From Huintestinicola sp050874005 (lineage in GTDB: Bacteria; Bacillota; Clostridia; Oscillospirales; Ruminococcaceae), in the NCBI RefSeq assembly GCF_050874005.1, contig NZ_JBNMJV010000011.1, positions 1 through 64,000 on the forward strand: a stretch of 64,000 bases of DNA. The letters are read 5' to 3'. Shown in pieces: positions 34,226 to 43,280 of the stretch. Position 1 is the stretch's first letter. Each line of letters opens with the position of its first letter. The translations under genes and the position numbers were made by a program. Under the pieces are notes generated by a model, which was not told the origin of the DNA, did no database searches, and worked only from the letters and a program-made list of their open reading frames with translations.

Positions 34226-34261
34226 TTGAGTTTCCTGTGTGCTCTCTCAAGCGACTATTAA

Positions 34262-34290
34262 AGTATATCATAACCTGCGAAAAATGTCAA
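34262..34290 (-). promoter_or_regulatory. Promoter of the two tRNAs
   Basis: On the minus strand TTGACA (34290-34285), 17 bp, TATACT (34267-34262), about 30 bases before tRNA-Thr. Confidence 0.75.
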
Positions 34291-34431
34291 GGGAATTTGC
34301 GAGGTTTTACAATTTGTTAAAAAATATCTTTGATTTCGGCTTGCCTGCGTATCCGGAATAGTGTCCGAGGAATACCGGGGGCTTTTTTTTCATACTATAT
34401 TATAATAATATTTCTGCGGAGGACTGATAAT

Positions 34432-35730
34432 ATGAACGACAATGAAAAAGACTTTTCCGAGCTTCGCTTCTATCACGCCGAAACGCCACCGAAGCCGCCG
34501 AAGCGCAATAAAGCTTCCCGTTCGGGACTTTTCTGTGCAGGAGGGCTTATCTTCCTTGCCCTTTGGAGCTTTCCCGAGACAACAGCCATTCCTGCTGCGG
34601 GTATCATTTCCAAAGGTGCATATGCCGTCTCAAAGCTTTCCGCAAAGGCAGAACAGCTTAGCGGAGATGCTATCATAAAGTATTTTACCCGCAAAACCCC
34701 CGAAAATTCTGTTGCAAAGGTGAATGATACGCCGCCTTCGGGCAATACTATTCTTATAGATACGGAAAAAATGAGCGAGGAAGATGTGCTTATGCTCTCC
34801 CGTGGCAGCCGCCGAATGCCATCCTCTGCCAATGAAGAGAAGATAGTGGAGGATTTTCTTCCGCCACCCGAAAGCACAGATGACCCATTGCCCTTTCCCG
34901 ACAGCTTTTCTCAGAGCGGCGTTGTCACACCACTTTGCTATGAGTCGGGAACGGGAGATAACTACATAGACCTGCCCCTGGGCGGACAGATACGCAATGT
35001 GACGAGCCTGTCTACAGATGAGATATACGCCGAAGCCCTCCTTGCCCCCGATTTCGGGATAGTGCTTGATGCCCCCGAGGACGAGCCACAGATACTCATT
35101 ATGCACACCCACACCACCGAAAGCTATCAGCCCGATGAAAGCGGCTGCTATGACCCCGAATACATCTGCCGCACCACCGACAGCAGCAAAAATATGGTTG
35201 CCGTAGGTGACGCAATGGCAAGGGTTTTCGAGGAGCGGGGCATACGCACATATCACGACACCACCGTCCACGATTATCCCTCCTACAACGGCTCCTATGA
35301 CCGAAGCAGGGAGACGGTAACAGCTATTCTCGAAAAATACCCCTCAATAAAGGTAGTCCTTGACGTTCACCGTGACGCAATAGAGAGGGAAAACGGGGAG
35401 ATAATCGCCCCCACCGTAAATATAGGCGGAAAAAGCTGCGCCCAGGTAATGATAATATGCGGCTGCGACGACGGAACGATGGGAATGCCCGACTGTATGA
35501 AAAATCTCCGCACCGCCTCTCTTTTCGAGCAGCATATGGAAAGCAGGTACAAGGGGCTTACCCGTCCCGTACTTTACGATTACCGAAAATATAATCAGGA
35601 CCTTACCACAGGCTCTCTGCTTATCGAGGTAGGCGGACACGGAAACAGCTTAGAGCAGGCGGTATATGCAGGCGAGCTGTCCGCCGAAGGGATCGCAGAC
35701 GCACTTATATCAATAGGAAAGGAAAAATAA
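34432..35730 (+). CDS. spoIIP: Stage II sporulation protein P-like amidase
   Basis: Membrane-anchored peptidoglycan hydrolase. In Bacillus SpoIIP cleaves stem peptides and crosslinks to drive engulfment of the forespore. The start at 34432 follows GCGGAGGA. One membrane segment lies near residues 32-52, then a low-complexity linker. The SpoIIP domain has the metal-site motif HTHTTESY near 225, LDVHRDA near 310 and LIEVGGHGNS near 398. It is good evidence that the organism can form spores or descends from a spore former. A 70-residue membrane protein follows after 4 bases. A -10-like CATACTAT at 34391 resembles the sporulation sigma-E consensus. Confidence 0.9.
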   Translation: MNDNEKDFSELRFYHAETPPKPPKRNKASRSGLFCAGGLIFLALWSFPETTAIPAAGIISKGAYAVSKLSAKAEQLSGDAIIKYFTRKTPENSVAKVNDTPPSGNTILIDTEKMSEEDVLMLSRGSRRMPSSANEEKIVEDFLPPPESTDDPLPFPDSFSQSGVVTPLCYESGTGDNYIDLPLGGQIRNVTSLSTDEIYAEALLAPDFGIVLDAPEDEPQILIMHTHTTESYQPDESGCYDPEYICRTTDSSKNMVAVGDAMARVFEERGIRTYHDTTVHDYPSYNGSYDRSRETVTAILEKYPSIKVVLDVHRDAIERENGEIIAPTVNIGGKSCAQVMIICGCDDGTMGMPDCMKNLRTASLFEQHMESRYKGLTRPVLYDYRKYNQDLTTGSLLIEVGGHGNSLEQAVYAGELSAEGIADALISIGKEK

Positions 35731-35734
35731 AAAG

Positions 35735-35947
35735 ATGTCCGAAAGAAAAAGGAAAGCCGAATATTATCTCAGCATCATAAGCATTTTCATCATCTCCGCC
35801 GCCGCACTTGCGGTGGGCAGCGCCATTGTGACCGTCAACTGCCACAACGCAATGAGCAGCGACAAAATGACCCTTTTTGACATCAGCTCCGAGGGCGGCA
35901 ACGTTATTATCACAGTTATGGACAAGGACTACAGGCTGGCAGGCTGA
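35735..35947 (+). CDS. Small membrane protein, end encoded by repeat
   Basis: 70 residues, not recognised. A basic N-terminus (MSERKRKAEYY) precedes one membrane segment at about residues 11-33 and a short external tail. It starts 4 bases after spoIIP, so it is probably co-translated and may act with it during sporulation. The stop codon TGA lies within the palindrome GCAGGCTGAGCCTGC of the stop-codon repeat, so the last residues (RLAG) come partly from the repeat. The ribosome site is weak (AAGGAAAAATAAAAAG). Confidence 0.55.
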   Translation: MSERKRKAEYYLSIISIFIISAAALAVGSAIVTVNCHNAMSSDKMTLFDISSEGGNVIITVMDKDYRLAG

Positions 35948-36006
35948 GCCTGCAGCCAATCGTTCTATAGTTTGTTTGGGGCGATAAACATACGGCTCGG
36001 TAACGG
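35939..36006 (+). repeat. Stop-codon repeat after the 35735 gene
   Basis: Palindrome GCAGGCTGAGCCTGC, then AGCCAATCGTTCTATAG, a diverged body (TTTGTTTGGGGCGATAAAC) and GGCTCGGTAACGG. It has the same orientation as the gene whose stop it supplies. A separate hairpin GGTCTCT-GTTA-AGAGACC follows at 36049-36066; the rest of the gap to 36175 is AT-rich without a gene. Confidence 0.8.
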
Positions 36007-36175
36007 AAGAAATATGTGTAATTTTTTGCAACAGCCTCAAAGGGGATGGGTCTCTGTTAAGAGACCACGTTTTCCGTCCCGCTGCCTTTCTGATTTATTA
36101 TTTCTAATAAAAATAAAAAGAGACGTTTAAAGAATAAAGAAAAAAGAATAAATAATAAATTATAATGTATATTTG

Positions 36176-36214
36176 CCAAAACAGCCCGTCTGTATCATAC
36201 GCAGACAGGCTGTT
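36176..36214 (-). terminator. Terminator of the GNAT gene
   Basis: Stem AACAGCCcGTCTG / CAGACaGGCTGTT (36180-36214) overlapping the stop codon of the minus-strand gene, with TTTT on both sides. Confidence 0.65.
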
Positions 36215-36989
36215 ACTGTTTTCTTATATCCGGCAGCTTTACCGAAGACATTTCGCACCAGGCAGGGAAAAAGCCGCATTTAGCTGCCAGCCGCTGGGAG
36301 ATGATATTTCCGCTCCAGGTGCCGTAATAGGGGATATACCCTGCCGCAAGGAGCTCTGCGGCGCAGGCGGAAACAAGCGCCGCACCCACGCCCATTCCCC
36401 GGAATTCGGGCAGCACGTCTATGCCTATCTGAGCCATAACGGGGCTGTCGTTTGAAGCTCCCGCAATGCCCATTATCCGCCTGCCGTTAACGGCGCAAAC
36501 GGCTAAAATATCTCTCCTTGCACCCTCGTTCCGATACAAAAGAGCGTTTGAAAATCCCCGGCAGGAGTAAAGCTCGCACAGCTCCGCCCCCTCGAATACT
36601 CTGAGAGAATAGCCCTCGTGCCTTGCGCCGCTTCTGAAGGGCGTTTTCGGAAGATAATACTGACTTAAATGACCCACGCAGCAGCCGTGAGTGAAAAGCT
36701 CCCTGTTAAGAGCAGATACCGCAGAGGCTTCAAATATCTCAGCACCGCACCTCTGCTCCGCAAGCAGCTTTGCGTAAGGGGTCACAGCGCCTGCAGCGGC
36801 TATGACCGTTCCCATTCCCATTGAAGCCGCACGAAATAAGGGCGGCTCATCGGTGAAAAGCCGCCTGCCTTCGTTGTTTTTTGGTATTGTGACGGTGTTT
36901 TCGGGTCTGAAAAAGCTATCGGGAGAGCAGTTTAGGTCCGTAGACAGCTGCTTTGCCGCCGCAAGCTCCATATCGCTTCGGATTATCAT
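36213..36989 (-). CDS. GNAT-family N-acetyltransferase
   Basis: 258 residues. The C-terminal 120 residues form a GNAT domain with the acetyl-CoA loop of motif A (RGMGVGAALVSACAAEL) and the typical beta-bulge end (GTWSGNIISQRLAAKCGF). The N-terminal half (SDMELAAAKQLSTDLNCSPD) is a separate domain seen in some Clostridial GNAT proteins, with no known role. The substrate is unknown. GGAGGAG lies about 7 bases before the ATG. It is monocistronic: terminators lie on both sides. Confidence 0.85.
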   Translation of the reverse strand: MIIRSDMELAAAKQLSTDLNCSPDSFFRPENTVTIPKNNEGRRLFTDEPPLFRAASMGMGTVIAAAGAVTPYAKLLAEQRCGAEIFEASAVSALNRELFTHGCCVGHLSQYYLPKTPFRSGARHEGYSLRVFEGAELCELYSCRGFSNALLYRNEGARRDILAVCAVNGRRIMGIAGASNDSPVMAQIGIDVLPEFRGMGVGAALVSACAAELLAAGYIPYYGTWSGNIISQRLAAKCGFFPAWCEMSSVKLPDIRKQ

Positions 36990-37005
36990 CTGCTCTCCTC
37001 CTCTC

Positions 37006-37037
37006 TAAAACAAAGGGCAGGAAACGGCTTCCTGCCC
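37006..37037 (-). terminator. Terminator of the chemotaxis receptor gene
   Basis: Perfect 9-bp stem GGGCAGGAA / TTCCTGCCC with a 5-nt loop (37015-37037), followed on the minus strand by TTTGTTTTAG. Confidence 0.8.
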
Positions 37038-37140
37038 CATAAAGATCATAATTTATTATTTATTCGTTATTATAAAGCCTGCGGACGGGAGACCTGTTAC
37101 CTGCATTTATAGGATAAAGGCTGATTTTCAGGCAACATAT

Positions 37141-37231
37141 TTGTATTGTTACCGAGCCGCCACTTTGCCGCCCGAATAAACTACAGAACGAGCGGGTATA
37201 AGCTGAGCTTGGCTCAGCCTTACTCAGTCTG
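37141..37231 (-). repeat. Stop-codon repeat after the chemotaxis receptor gene
   Basis: Read on the minus strand it begins about 3 bases after the TAA with an imperfect palindrome (GGCTGAGCCAAGCTCAGC), then CCCGCTCGTTCTGTAGTTTA, TTCGGGCGGCAAAGTGGCG and GCTCGGTAACAATACAAAT. Same polarity as the gene. Confidence 0.85.
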
Positions 37232-37232
37232 C

Positions 37233-39242
37233 TTATAGCTTGAATTCGGAAATAAGACCGCTGAGCATTGAAGCCTGACCGCTCAGCTCCTCGCTGGAAG
37301 CGGCACCCGACTGAGCGGTGTCTGCGGTGGTGCTTACCACCTCGGAAATAGCGTTTATTCCTTGGAAAACGCTGCCCATAAACTCGCTCTGCTCTCTTGC
37401 GGTATCGGATATCCGTCCGATGTTCTCGTCAACACGGGCGGTGTCGGCAACAGCCTCTGCAAGCGCCTTGGCGGTTGAGTCAGCCAGAGCAGCACCTGCC
37501 GCAACGGCTTCGGTGGTCTGATTTATGAGCTTGGAAGTGCGGTTTGCGGCTTCTGCAGATTTGCCTGCAAGGTTTCTTACCTCGTCGGCAACAACGGTAA
37601 AGCCCTTTCCTGCCGCACCTGCTCTTGCCGCCTCAACGGAAGCGTTAAGAGCAAGGATATTTGTCTGGAATGCGATATCGTCAATGGTCTTGACTATCTT
37701 TGCTGTCTCGGCGCTCATTTCGGATATCTCGTTCATAGCATCGAGCAGCTTGTTCATTTCACGGTTGCTTTCCTCCAGCTTGACCCTTGCGCCCTCGGCA
37801 AGTTCACGAGCCTCGCAGGCGTTCTTGTCGCTGTCCTTCACCTTTTCAATGATAACGGACATATCGGAGTTGAGCTTTTTGAGATTTTCCGTTTGACTGT
37901 AAACGCCCTCGGCAAGACGTGTAGAGGACTGAGCCACATTTGCGGCGCCCAGATTTACCTGACCCGAAGCGACCTCGATGTTATTAAGAGTATTTCGCAT
38001 AGATGTGATAATATTCGTGAGTGACTCCTTTATGGGAGCGAAATCGCCGATATAATCCTCCGTGACATTTACCGTAAAATCGCCCTTTGCAAGACGGTCG
38101 AGCTTTTCGGAGATATCGGAGATATATCGTCTTGTGGTATCGGTGCAGCGTGCGAAATTCGAGCAGAGGATACCGATATCATCGGTTGAATTGTAATCGA
38201 AGCCTGCAGAAAGATCACCTGCGGCAATTTTCTCGGCAACAGCGCTTATCTTCTTGAGGGGCTTTACGCTTACCTTGATAACTCCCACAACAACTGCTGT
38301 GCCTACTGCAAGGAACACGAGAGTGAGGATGATGTAGATGACCGCAAGACCGTTAAGAGAGCCGTCAATGTCGTTTTTGGGGCATACATAGCCCAAAGTC
38401 CAGTCGGCGGAGGAAAGCCTGCTGAAAACGAAATATTTCTGCGAACCGTCAAAATCCTTGTTCAGATCCATATAAATGCCGTCGGAAAGCTGCGAGAGGA
38501 CTTCGGCATAATCTCCCCCTGCGTCAGCGGCAGCGGTGATGACCGCATTTCCGTCCTCGATCTTAGGGCTCAGCGCCTCATTTCCGTGAAGCATAATGTT
38601 TCCGTCGCCGTCGATGAGAACGGGAAAACCGTTCTCGGTAAGCTGCATCTGACTTGCCAGCTCCATTATGTAATCAAGGGTGATGTCGCAGCCGAAAACG
38701 CCCACAAGGTTGCCGTTTTCGTAAATAGGCGACGCAACGGTTATGACCATTGCACCCGTAGCGGTGTCGATATAGGGAGCGGTGATGATGGTGGATCCGG
38801 AGTCGTAAGCGCTCCGGTACCAGCCTCTTGTGGTGGCGTCAAAGCCCTCGGGAAGGGTCGAGGTGTCGGTGACAGCCATATAAAGGGCGGTGTCATTGTA
38901 TGCTGTGTAGCAGTCAAGGAGAGCGTCGTTCAGGGTCATTGCAGAGTCAAGGAATTTGTCGTTAAATCTGCGGTTGCCTGCGCCCGGGACAAGATTTCCC
39001 GCCGCATTTGCCTGAGCTTCGCAGAATGTTGCCTGCTCGGAAAGCCAGGCGTCTATCTTTTCCCTGTAAACGGTGATGGACTGCTTTACCGATGACTGAA
39101 TGCCGCTTTTTGTCCTTGAATAGGAGAAAGTGAAGCCTATCACGGATATAAGCGTCAGAGCCACAGCAATGGTAATAACTACAGAAATAATGATGGATCT
39201 GATAAGACCCGCAGATTTTTTTGAGCCGTTCATATTCCACAT
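37233..39242 (-). CDS. Methyl-accepting chemotaxis protein with Cache sensor
   Basis: Transmembrane chemoreceptor, 669 residues. TM1 is near residues 12-35, then a periplasm-facing dCache-type sensor domain (about 36-295), TM2 near 297-320, a HAMP domain to about 374 and the cytoplasmic signalling domain. Its hairpin tip (DIAFQTNILALNASVEAARA, then GKGFTVVADEVRNLAGKSAE) binds CheA and CheW. ATG 39242 has GGAG 10 bases upstream; ATG 39233 has AAGGA and is also possible. The ligand is unknown. No other chemotaxis genes are in the window. A stop-codon repeat and a terminator follow. Confidence 0.95.
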   Translation of the reverse strand: MWNMNGSKKSAGLIRSIIISVVITIAVALTLISVIGFTFSYSRTKSGIQSSVKQSITVYREKIDAWLSEQATFCEAQANAAGNLVPGAGNRRFNDKFLDSAMTLNDALLDCYTAYNDTALYMAVTDTSTLPEGFDATTRGWYRSAYDSGSTIITAPYIDTATGAMVITVASPIYENGNLVGVFGCDITLDYIMELASQMQLTENGFPVLIDGDGNIMLHGNEALSPKIEDGNAVITAAADAGGDYAEVLSQLSDGIYMDLNKDFDGSQKYFVFSRLSSADWTLGYVCPKNDIDGSLNGLAVIYIILTLVFLAVGTAVVVGVIKVSVKPLKKISAVAEKIAAGDLSAGFDYNSTDDIGILCSNFARCTDTTRRYISDISEKLDRLAKGDFTVNVTEDYIGDFAPIKESLTNIITSMRNTLNNIEVASGQVNLGAANVAQSSTRLAEGVYSQTENLKKLNSDMSVIIEKVKDSDKNACEARELAEGARVKLEESNREMNKLLDAMNEISEMSAETAKIVKTIDDIAFQTNILALNASVEAARAGAAGKGFTVVADEVRNLAGKSAEAANRTSKLINQTTEAVAAGAALADSTAKALAEAVADTARVDENIGRISDTAREQSEFMGSVFQGINAISEVVSTTADTAQSGAASSEELSGQASMLSGLISEFKL

Positions 39243-39289
39243 TCCTTTTGATCTCCAGAATTAAGATACCTCGAGTAATAATTATATAT

Positions 39290-39318
39290 AGTATATCATA
39301 TTTTACCGCAAATTTCAA
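39290..39318 (-). promoter_or_regulatory. Promoter of the chemotaxis receptor gene
   Basis: On the minus strand TTGAAA (39318-39313), 17 bp, TATACT (39295-39290). Confidence 0.6.
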
Positions 39319-39790
39319 CATATTTTTTATAAAATGGGGATAATATTTTTCTGTATCCGTCATATCCCGGAAAAGGCTTCGGAAAAAACGGGCTGCCATA
39401 TCTGCGAAAACGTTGTAAACAGCCATACTGCGATATTTTGCCGCAAAAAGCCCGTGTAAAATTACACAAAGCAAATGTTAAGATTAAATGAAATCCGACT
39501 GCCGCCGACAAAATATTTGCCAAAAAATTATTATTTTCGACAGCAGCTATTGTTAAATGTGCCGAAACCTCTGTAAAAAACGACGGAAATAACAAAATCG
39601 GGTTGATTTTTCCGTCAGTTGAGTTATAATTATTACAAAGTGTAACCGCTTTGTAACCATTTTGTCCCCGTTTTGATATTCTCCAAAAGAATGTCATTTA
39701 TAAAGAAAGAAATTACGGGCAAAATCACAAGCATTTTTCCTCTGCTGTCTGCATTTTTTGTCGGTATAGCCTAAAGATAGAAAAGGGCTA
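39319..39790. other. AT-rich gap with no gene seen
   Basis: About 470 bases between two divergent promoters. No frame has both a ribosome site and protein-like composition. A near repeat of TGTAACC at 39640 and 39652 (GTGTAACCGCTTTGTAACC) could be a regulator site. Nothing else is recognised. Confidence 0.5.
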
Positions 39791-39819
39791 TTGATTTTAA
39801 AGGGAAAATGTGCTATAAT
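39791..39819 (+). promoter_or_regulatory. Promoter of the M23 peptidase gene
   Basis: TTGATT 39791-39796, 17 bp, TATAAT 39814-39819 with TGTGC before the -10. Confidence 0.7.
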
Positions 39820-39864
39820 TGTAAAGTTAGCTGTTTGAAAGGAAATCGGAAAGGAGATGCTGTT

Positions 39865-41658
39865 ATGACAGAAAAGCGGACCCATAAAGCTTCGCTTGTA
39901 GAATGCGTGGGCGAGCAGGTATGCCGCACCGCAGGACTTACTGCAGAGTATGCTGTCCGTATCCTTAACAATGCTGTCTCCGCAGTAAAACATTCCTCCG
40001 CCCCCTTCGGACGTGACGTATCGGCATTTCTCAGGGAAACCGCAAAGATCCCCGTTACATTTATAAAGGCAAAGAAGGAAAACGTTTCCGAGGTCTGCTC
40101 AAGATTTAAGAGAAGATCAAAGATATTCGGCATCCGCAAAGCGGCGGCAATGCAGTGGAAGGAACACCGCCTTGCAGTCCGCAGAAAGGGCAGCGCATTT
40201 GCTCCCCTGACGGAACTTATCTTCCCCGCAGCTTCCGTATGTTTCCTTGCATTCTGCGTCAACAGCGTAATGTCGAGAGACTATGGCGTTGCCGTTGAAT
40301 ACGACGGCGCTCAGGTGGGCGTTGTAAGCGGAGAGGAAGTTCTGGGCGAGGCTCAGTGCGTGGTAGCCGACAGAGTCAAGTATTACGATACCGACGGCGA
40401 TTATTATGTTACCGCCGCTCTTGCCATAACACCTCTCACATCAAACGACAGCGTTATCGACGAAGCAGCCCTTGCGGAAAATATGGAAGGCAGAATGTCG
40501 GAGAAATACGAAGAAAAGCCCGTTGTTTCCGAGGAAGATATACCGGAAGAGGAAGCTCCGGAGTTTGATAACGGCAAGAAGAAAGCGTATGCGGTCAGAG
40601 TAGACGGAGAGCTTATCGGAGCCGTTGAAAGCTACGAGCAGATCGAAAACGTGCTTGAAAACATAAAAGAGCCTTACGATTCGGGCGAATATCAGGAAAT
40701 ATGCTTTGACAAGGACGTTGAATACGACCTTGAGGAATATGTGGACGAAGATCAGATAGTATCCGAGGGCAGCATACTCAAAACTCTTACGGGAGTTGAG
40801 TCCGCTCCCGAGTATTACGAGGTACAGCCCGGAGACAATCTCTGGAACATCGCAGAGAGCAAGGGTATGACTTTAGACGAGCTGAGCAGCTGCTATGCCA
40901 CCTACAACGGACAGGTGGTAGAGGATCTGGAAAATCAGGTGCTCAGAGTGGGAACTCTTATTCAGATAGAGTCCGAGGTCCCTTATTTACAGGTCGAGTG
41001 CAAAAAGGAAGTTACATTCCGCAAGGATATCCCTTATGAGTCTATCACCATCGAGGACGCTTCTCTTCCCTCAGGACAGGTGGTAATAGACACCGAGGGT
41101 CAGAACGGCGAACAGCGTTCAAGAGCGCTGGTTACATACAGAGAGGGCACAGCGGTAAGAAAGCGCACTCTCGAGACCATTACAGTCACCGAGCCTGTCT
41201 CCGAGATAATCAGGATAGGCACAGGCACGGCAGGCGAAGGCGTTATAGACTACAGCGCACCCGAATTCATTACCGAGGGCGGCACAGGCGATTACTTCTG
41301 GCCCGTAGACGGCGGCTACATCTCCGCTCATCAGGGCGACGGAAGAGGTCATAAGGGCATAGATATCGCCGCTCCTTACGGAACACCCATTTATGCGGCT
41401 GCAAGCGGAACGGTAATAGACGCAGGCACAGGTTGGAACGGCGGTTACGGAAACTGCGTCATCGTTGAGAATGACGACGGCAATGTAACAGTCTACGCAC
41501 ATCAGGCAGAGCTTGCAGTAGAGTACGGTGATGTGATCGAAAAGGGTCAGCTTATCGGATATGTGGGAAGTACGGGAGATTCTACCGGAAATCATCTCCA
41601 TTTCGAGGTACGCAAGGACGGAAAGTATTACGATCCCGAGCTTTATGTATCTCAGTAA
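39865..41658 (+). CDS. M23-family peptidoglycan endopeptidase with LysM and G5 domains
   Basis: Cell-wall hydrolase or remodelling enzyme, 597 residues. The start at 39865 follows AAAGGAGAT. A cytoplasmic N-terminal part of about 115 residues precedes one membrane segment (FPAASVCFLAFCVNSVM). The external part has an acidic region, a LysM domain (about 316-370, VQPGDNLWNIAESKGM), a G5 domain (about 381-455, ending in TITVTEPVSEIIRIGT) and a C-terminal M23 zinc peptidase domain (about 477-595). The zinc and catalytic residues are present (GHKGIDIAAP near 496, HLHFEV near 577). The layout LysM-G5-M23 is common in Clostridia. A terminator follows. Confidence 0.93.
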   Translation: MTEKRTHKASLVECVGEQVCRTAGLTAEYAVRILNNAVSAVKHSSAPFGRDVSAFLRETAKIPVTFIKAKKENVSEVCSRFKRRSKIFGIRKAAAMQWKEHRLAVRRKGSAFAPLTELIFPAASVCFLAFCVNSVMSRDYGVAVEYDGAQVGVVSGEEVLGEAQCVVADRVKYYDTDGDYYVTAALAITPLTSNDSVIDEAALAENMEGRMSEKYEEKPVVSEEDIPEEEAPEFDNGKKKAYAVRVDGELIGAVESYEQIENVLENIKEPYDSGEYQEICFDKDVEYDLEEYVDEDQIVSEGSILKTLTGVESAPEYYEVQPGDNLWNIAESKGMTLDELSSCYATYNGQVVEDLENQVLRVGTLIQIESEVPYLQVECKKEVTFRKDIPYESITIEDASLPSGQVVIDTEGQNGEQRSRALVTYREGTAVRKRTLETITVTEPVSEIIRIGTGTAGEGVIDYSAPEFITEGGTGDYFWPVDGGYISAHQGDGRGHKGIDIAAPYGTPIYAAASGTVIDAGTGWNGGYGNCVIVENDDGNVTVYAHQAELAVEYGDVIEKGQLIGYVGSTGDSTGNHLHFEVRKDGKYYDPELYVSQ

Positions 41659-41683
41659 AATCGGATTACAGCTTATAATTTGC

Positions 41684-41720
41684 GGCAGACGATAGATAAT
41701 TTCCATCGTCTGCCCTTTTG
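41684..41720 (+). terminator. Terminator of the M23 peptidase gene
   Basis: Perfect 10-bp stem GGCAGACGAT / ATCGTCTGCC with an 11-nt loop, followed by CTTTTGC. Confidence 0.85.
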
Positions 41721-41763
41721 CTGTATAATGCTGTATAAAAAATAAGACAGAGGGGTTTTTCAT

Positions 41764-43266
41764 TTGGCAGGCAAACGCATTTCGGAAAAAACATCAAAGC
41801 ACATCGCCGCACCTCGGGACACATTCGCCGAGGAACTGAGCAGATACATTGAAAAAAGCGGAATGACCATACAGAAGCTGTCCGCTGTAACAGGCCTGGG
41901 CAGGACAGCCATTCAGCATACCATCGCAGGCAAGCTTGTGCCTGCCAAAAACTTTATCGACAGGCTCTGCGCCGCACTTCCTATGACCCCCGAGCAGCGT
42001 GACGAGCTTACCCGCCGATATGCAAGGGAAAAAGCCGGAGAAGCGGCATACTACAACCGCAGCCGCATAAAGCAGATCATCGAGACCCTGCCTCAGTACC
42101 GCATATCCGACAGGATAACGGACATATCGGTGGGAGTAGACAGCCTCAAAAACTGCACGATCAAAAGTGTTTCGGGGCTGGTAAATGTCAATAGCCTGCT
42201 TAGAACGGTGCTGCTGGCGGAGTCCTCGCTGCCGTCTCCGAAGCTTATTACCGCCATACCCTTTGACTACACGGTGTTTTTTGAAATGCTGCTGCAAATA
42301 TTTTCCGCCTCCCGTTCGGGACTGTGCCTTGAGCATTATTTCAGAATGTACACCTGCGCCGAGGGGGAGAAGAACATCAATCTGGATATTCTTCAGGGAG
42401 CGCTTAAAATAGCAATGTGCGCCGCTATAGACTATTCCCCCTATTATCATTATGCAAACCGTGAAGCGGTGGACTGCCTGCTTACGGCATATCCCTATTT
42501 TATGATATCAAGCGACTTTTCGGTTCTCGTGTCCTCAGACTTTTCCGCCGCCGTGCTTATCGGGGATAAGGAGCTTAGAGAAGAGCTTATCAGGCATTCC
42601 GAAAGGATAAGAAGCCGTTCCTCCCTTATGATAACAAGAGTGGGACAGGCGGAAATGTTCGGAGTTTTTGCAAACTGCTCCCCCTATTTTTACAGCAGCA
42701 TAGAATATCAGCCCTGCCTTACCGCATACGTAAACGAGGATATCCTGCAAAGGCGGCTGGGTGATGTTCCTCACAGAGAGGATATACTGCGGACTGTGAG
42801 GGAAAAGTTTTTCGACACCCCAAATATGGACACAAGCCGATATAAAAATTATTTTACCAAAGAGGGACTTATTTCCTTCGCCAAAACGGGTAAAATGACT
42901 AATATGCCGGGGTTCCTGCTGGAACCTATGAGCCGTGAGGAAAGGATATATTTCCTCGAGTCGATGAAAGCAGACTCGGGAAGCTATATAATGCTGTCCG
43001 AGGACTTTGCGGTACCCTCCTTTATGCAGGTCATATGCCTTACAAACCGAACGGTCATTATTTCCTGCCTTACCGAGGAGATTAAATTCTGCTGCCTGCT
43101 CACCGAGCCGGGGCTCTGCGGAGCTTTCGAGGACCTTATAGACAGTCTGGGCGACTCGGGACTTACCGAAAACGTGGGCATATTTACAGCGGTGATAGAC
43201 AGCTGCATTGAAATGATAAAAAAATCAGATGAAGAAGACTATGTGAAAACAGAACTTGAAGCATAA
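41764..43266 (+). CDS. XRE-type helix-turn-helix protein with long unassigned C-terminal region
   Basis: 500 residues. It starts with TTG 41764 (GAGGGG 8 bases upstream). The N-terminal domain has an XRE helix-turn-helix near residues 34-60 (MTIQKLSAVTGLGRTAIQHT). The remaining 400 residues have no recognised domain and no membrane segment; they are Cys-, Phe- and Tyr-rich and may be an alpha/beta sensor. It heads a run of six genes (hflX, a small membrane protein, yfmF, yfmH, lgt) with gaps of 3 to 79 bases, so it may regulate this cluster. The same protein type may be common in Clostridia, but I cannot name it. Confidence 0.72.
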   Translation: MAGKRISEKTSKHIAAPRDTFAEELSRYIEKSGMTIQKLSAVTGLGRTAIQHTIAGKLVPAKNFIDRLCAALPMTPEQRDELTRRYAREKAGEAAYYNRSRIKQIIETLPQYRISDRITDISVGVDSLKNCTIKSVSGLVNVNSLLRTVLLAESSLPSPKLITAIPFDYTVFFEMLLQIFSASRSGLCLEHYFRMYTCAEGEKNINLDILQGALKIAMCAAIDYSPYYHYANREAVDCLLTAYPYFMISSDFSVLVSSDFSAAVLIGDKELREELIRHSERIRSRSSLMITRVGQAEMFGVFANCSPYFYSSIEYQPCLTAYVNEDILQRRLGDVPHREDILRTVREKFFDTPNMDTSRYKNYFTKEGLISFAKTGKMTNMPGFLLEPMSREERIYFLESMKADSGSYIMLSEDFAVPSFMQVICLTNRTVIISCLTEEIKFCCLLTEPGLCGAFEDLIDSLGDSGLTENVGIFTAVIDSCIEMIKKSDEEDYVKTELEA

Positions 43267-43280
43267 AAAGGAGGTAGCAT

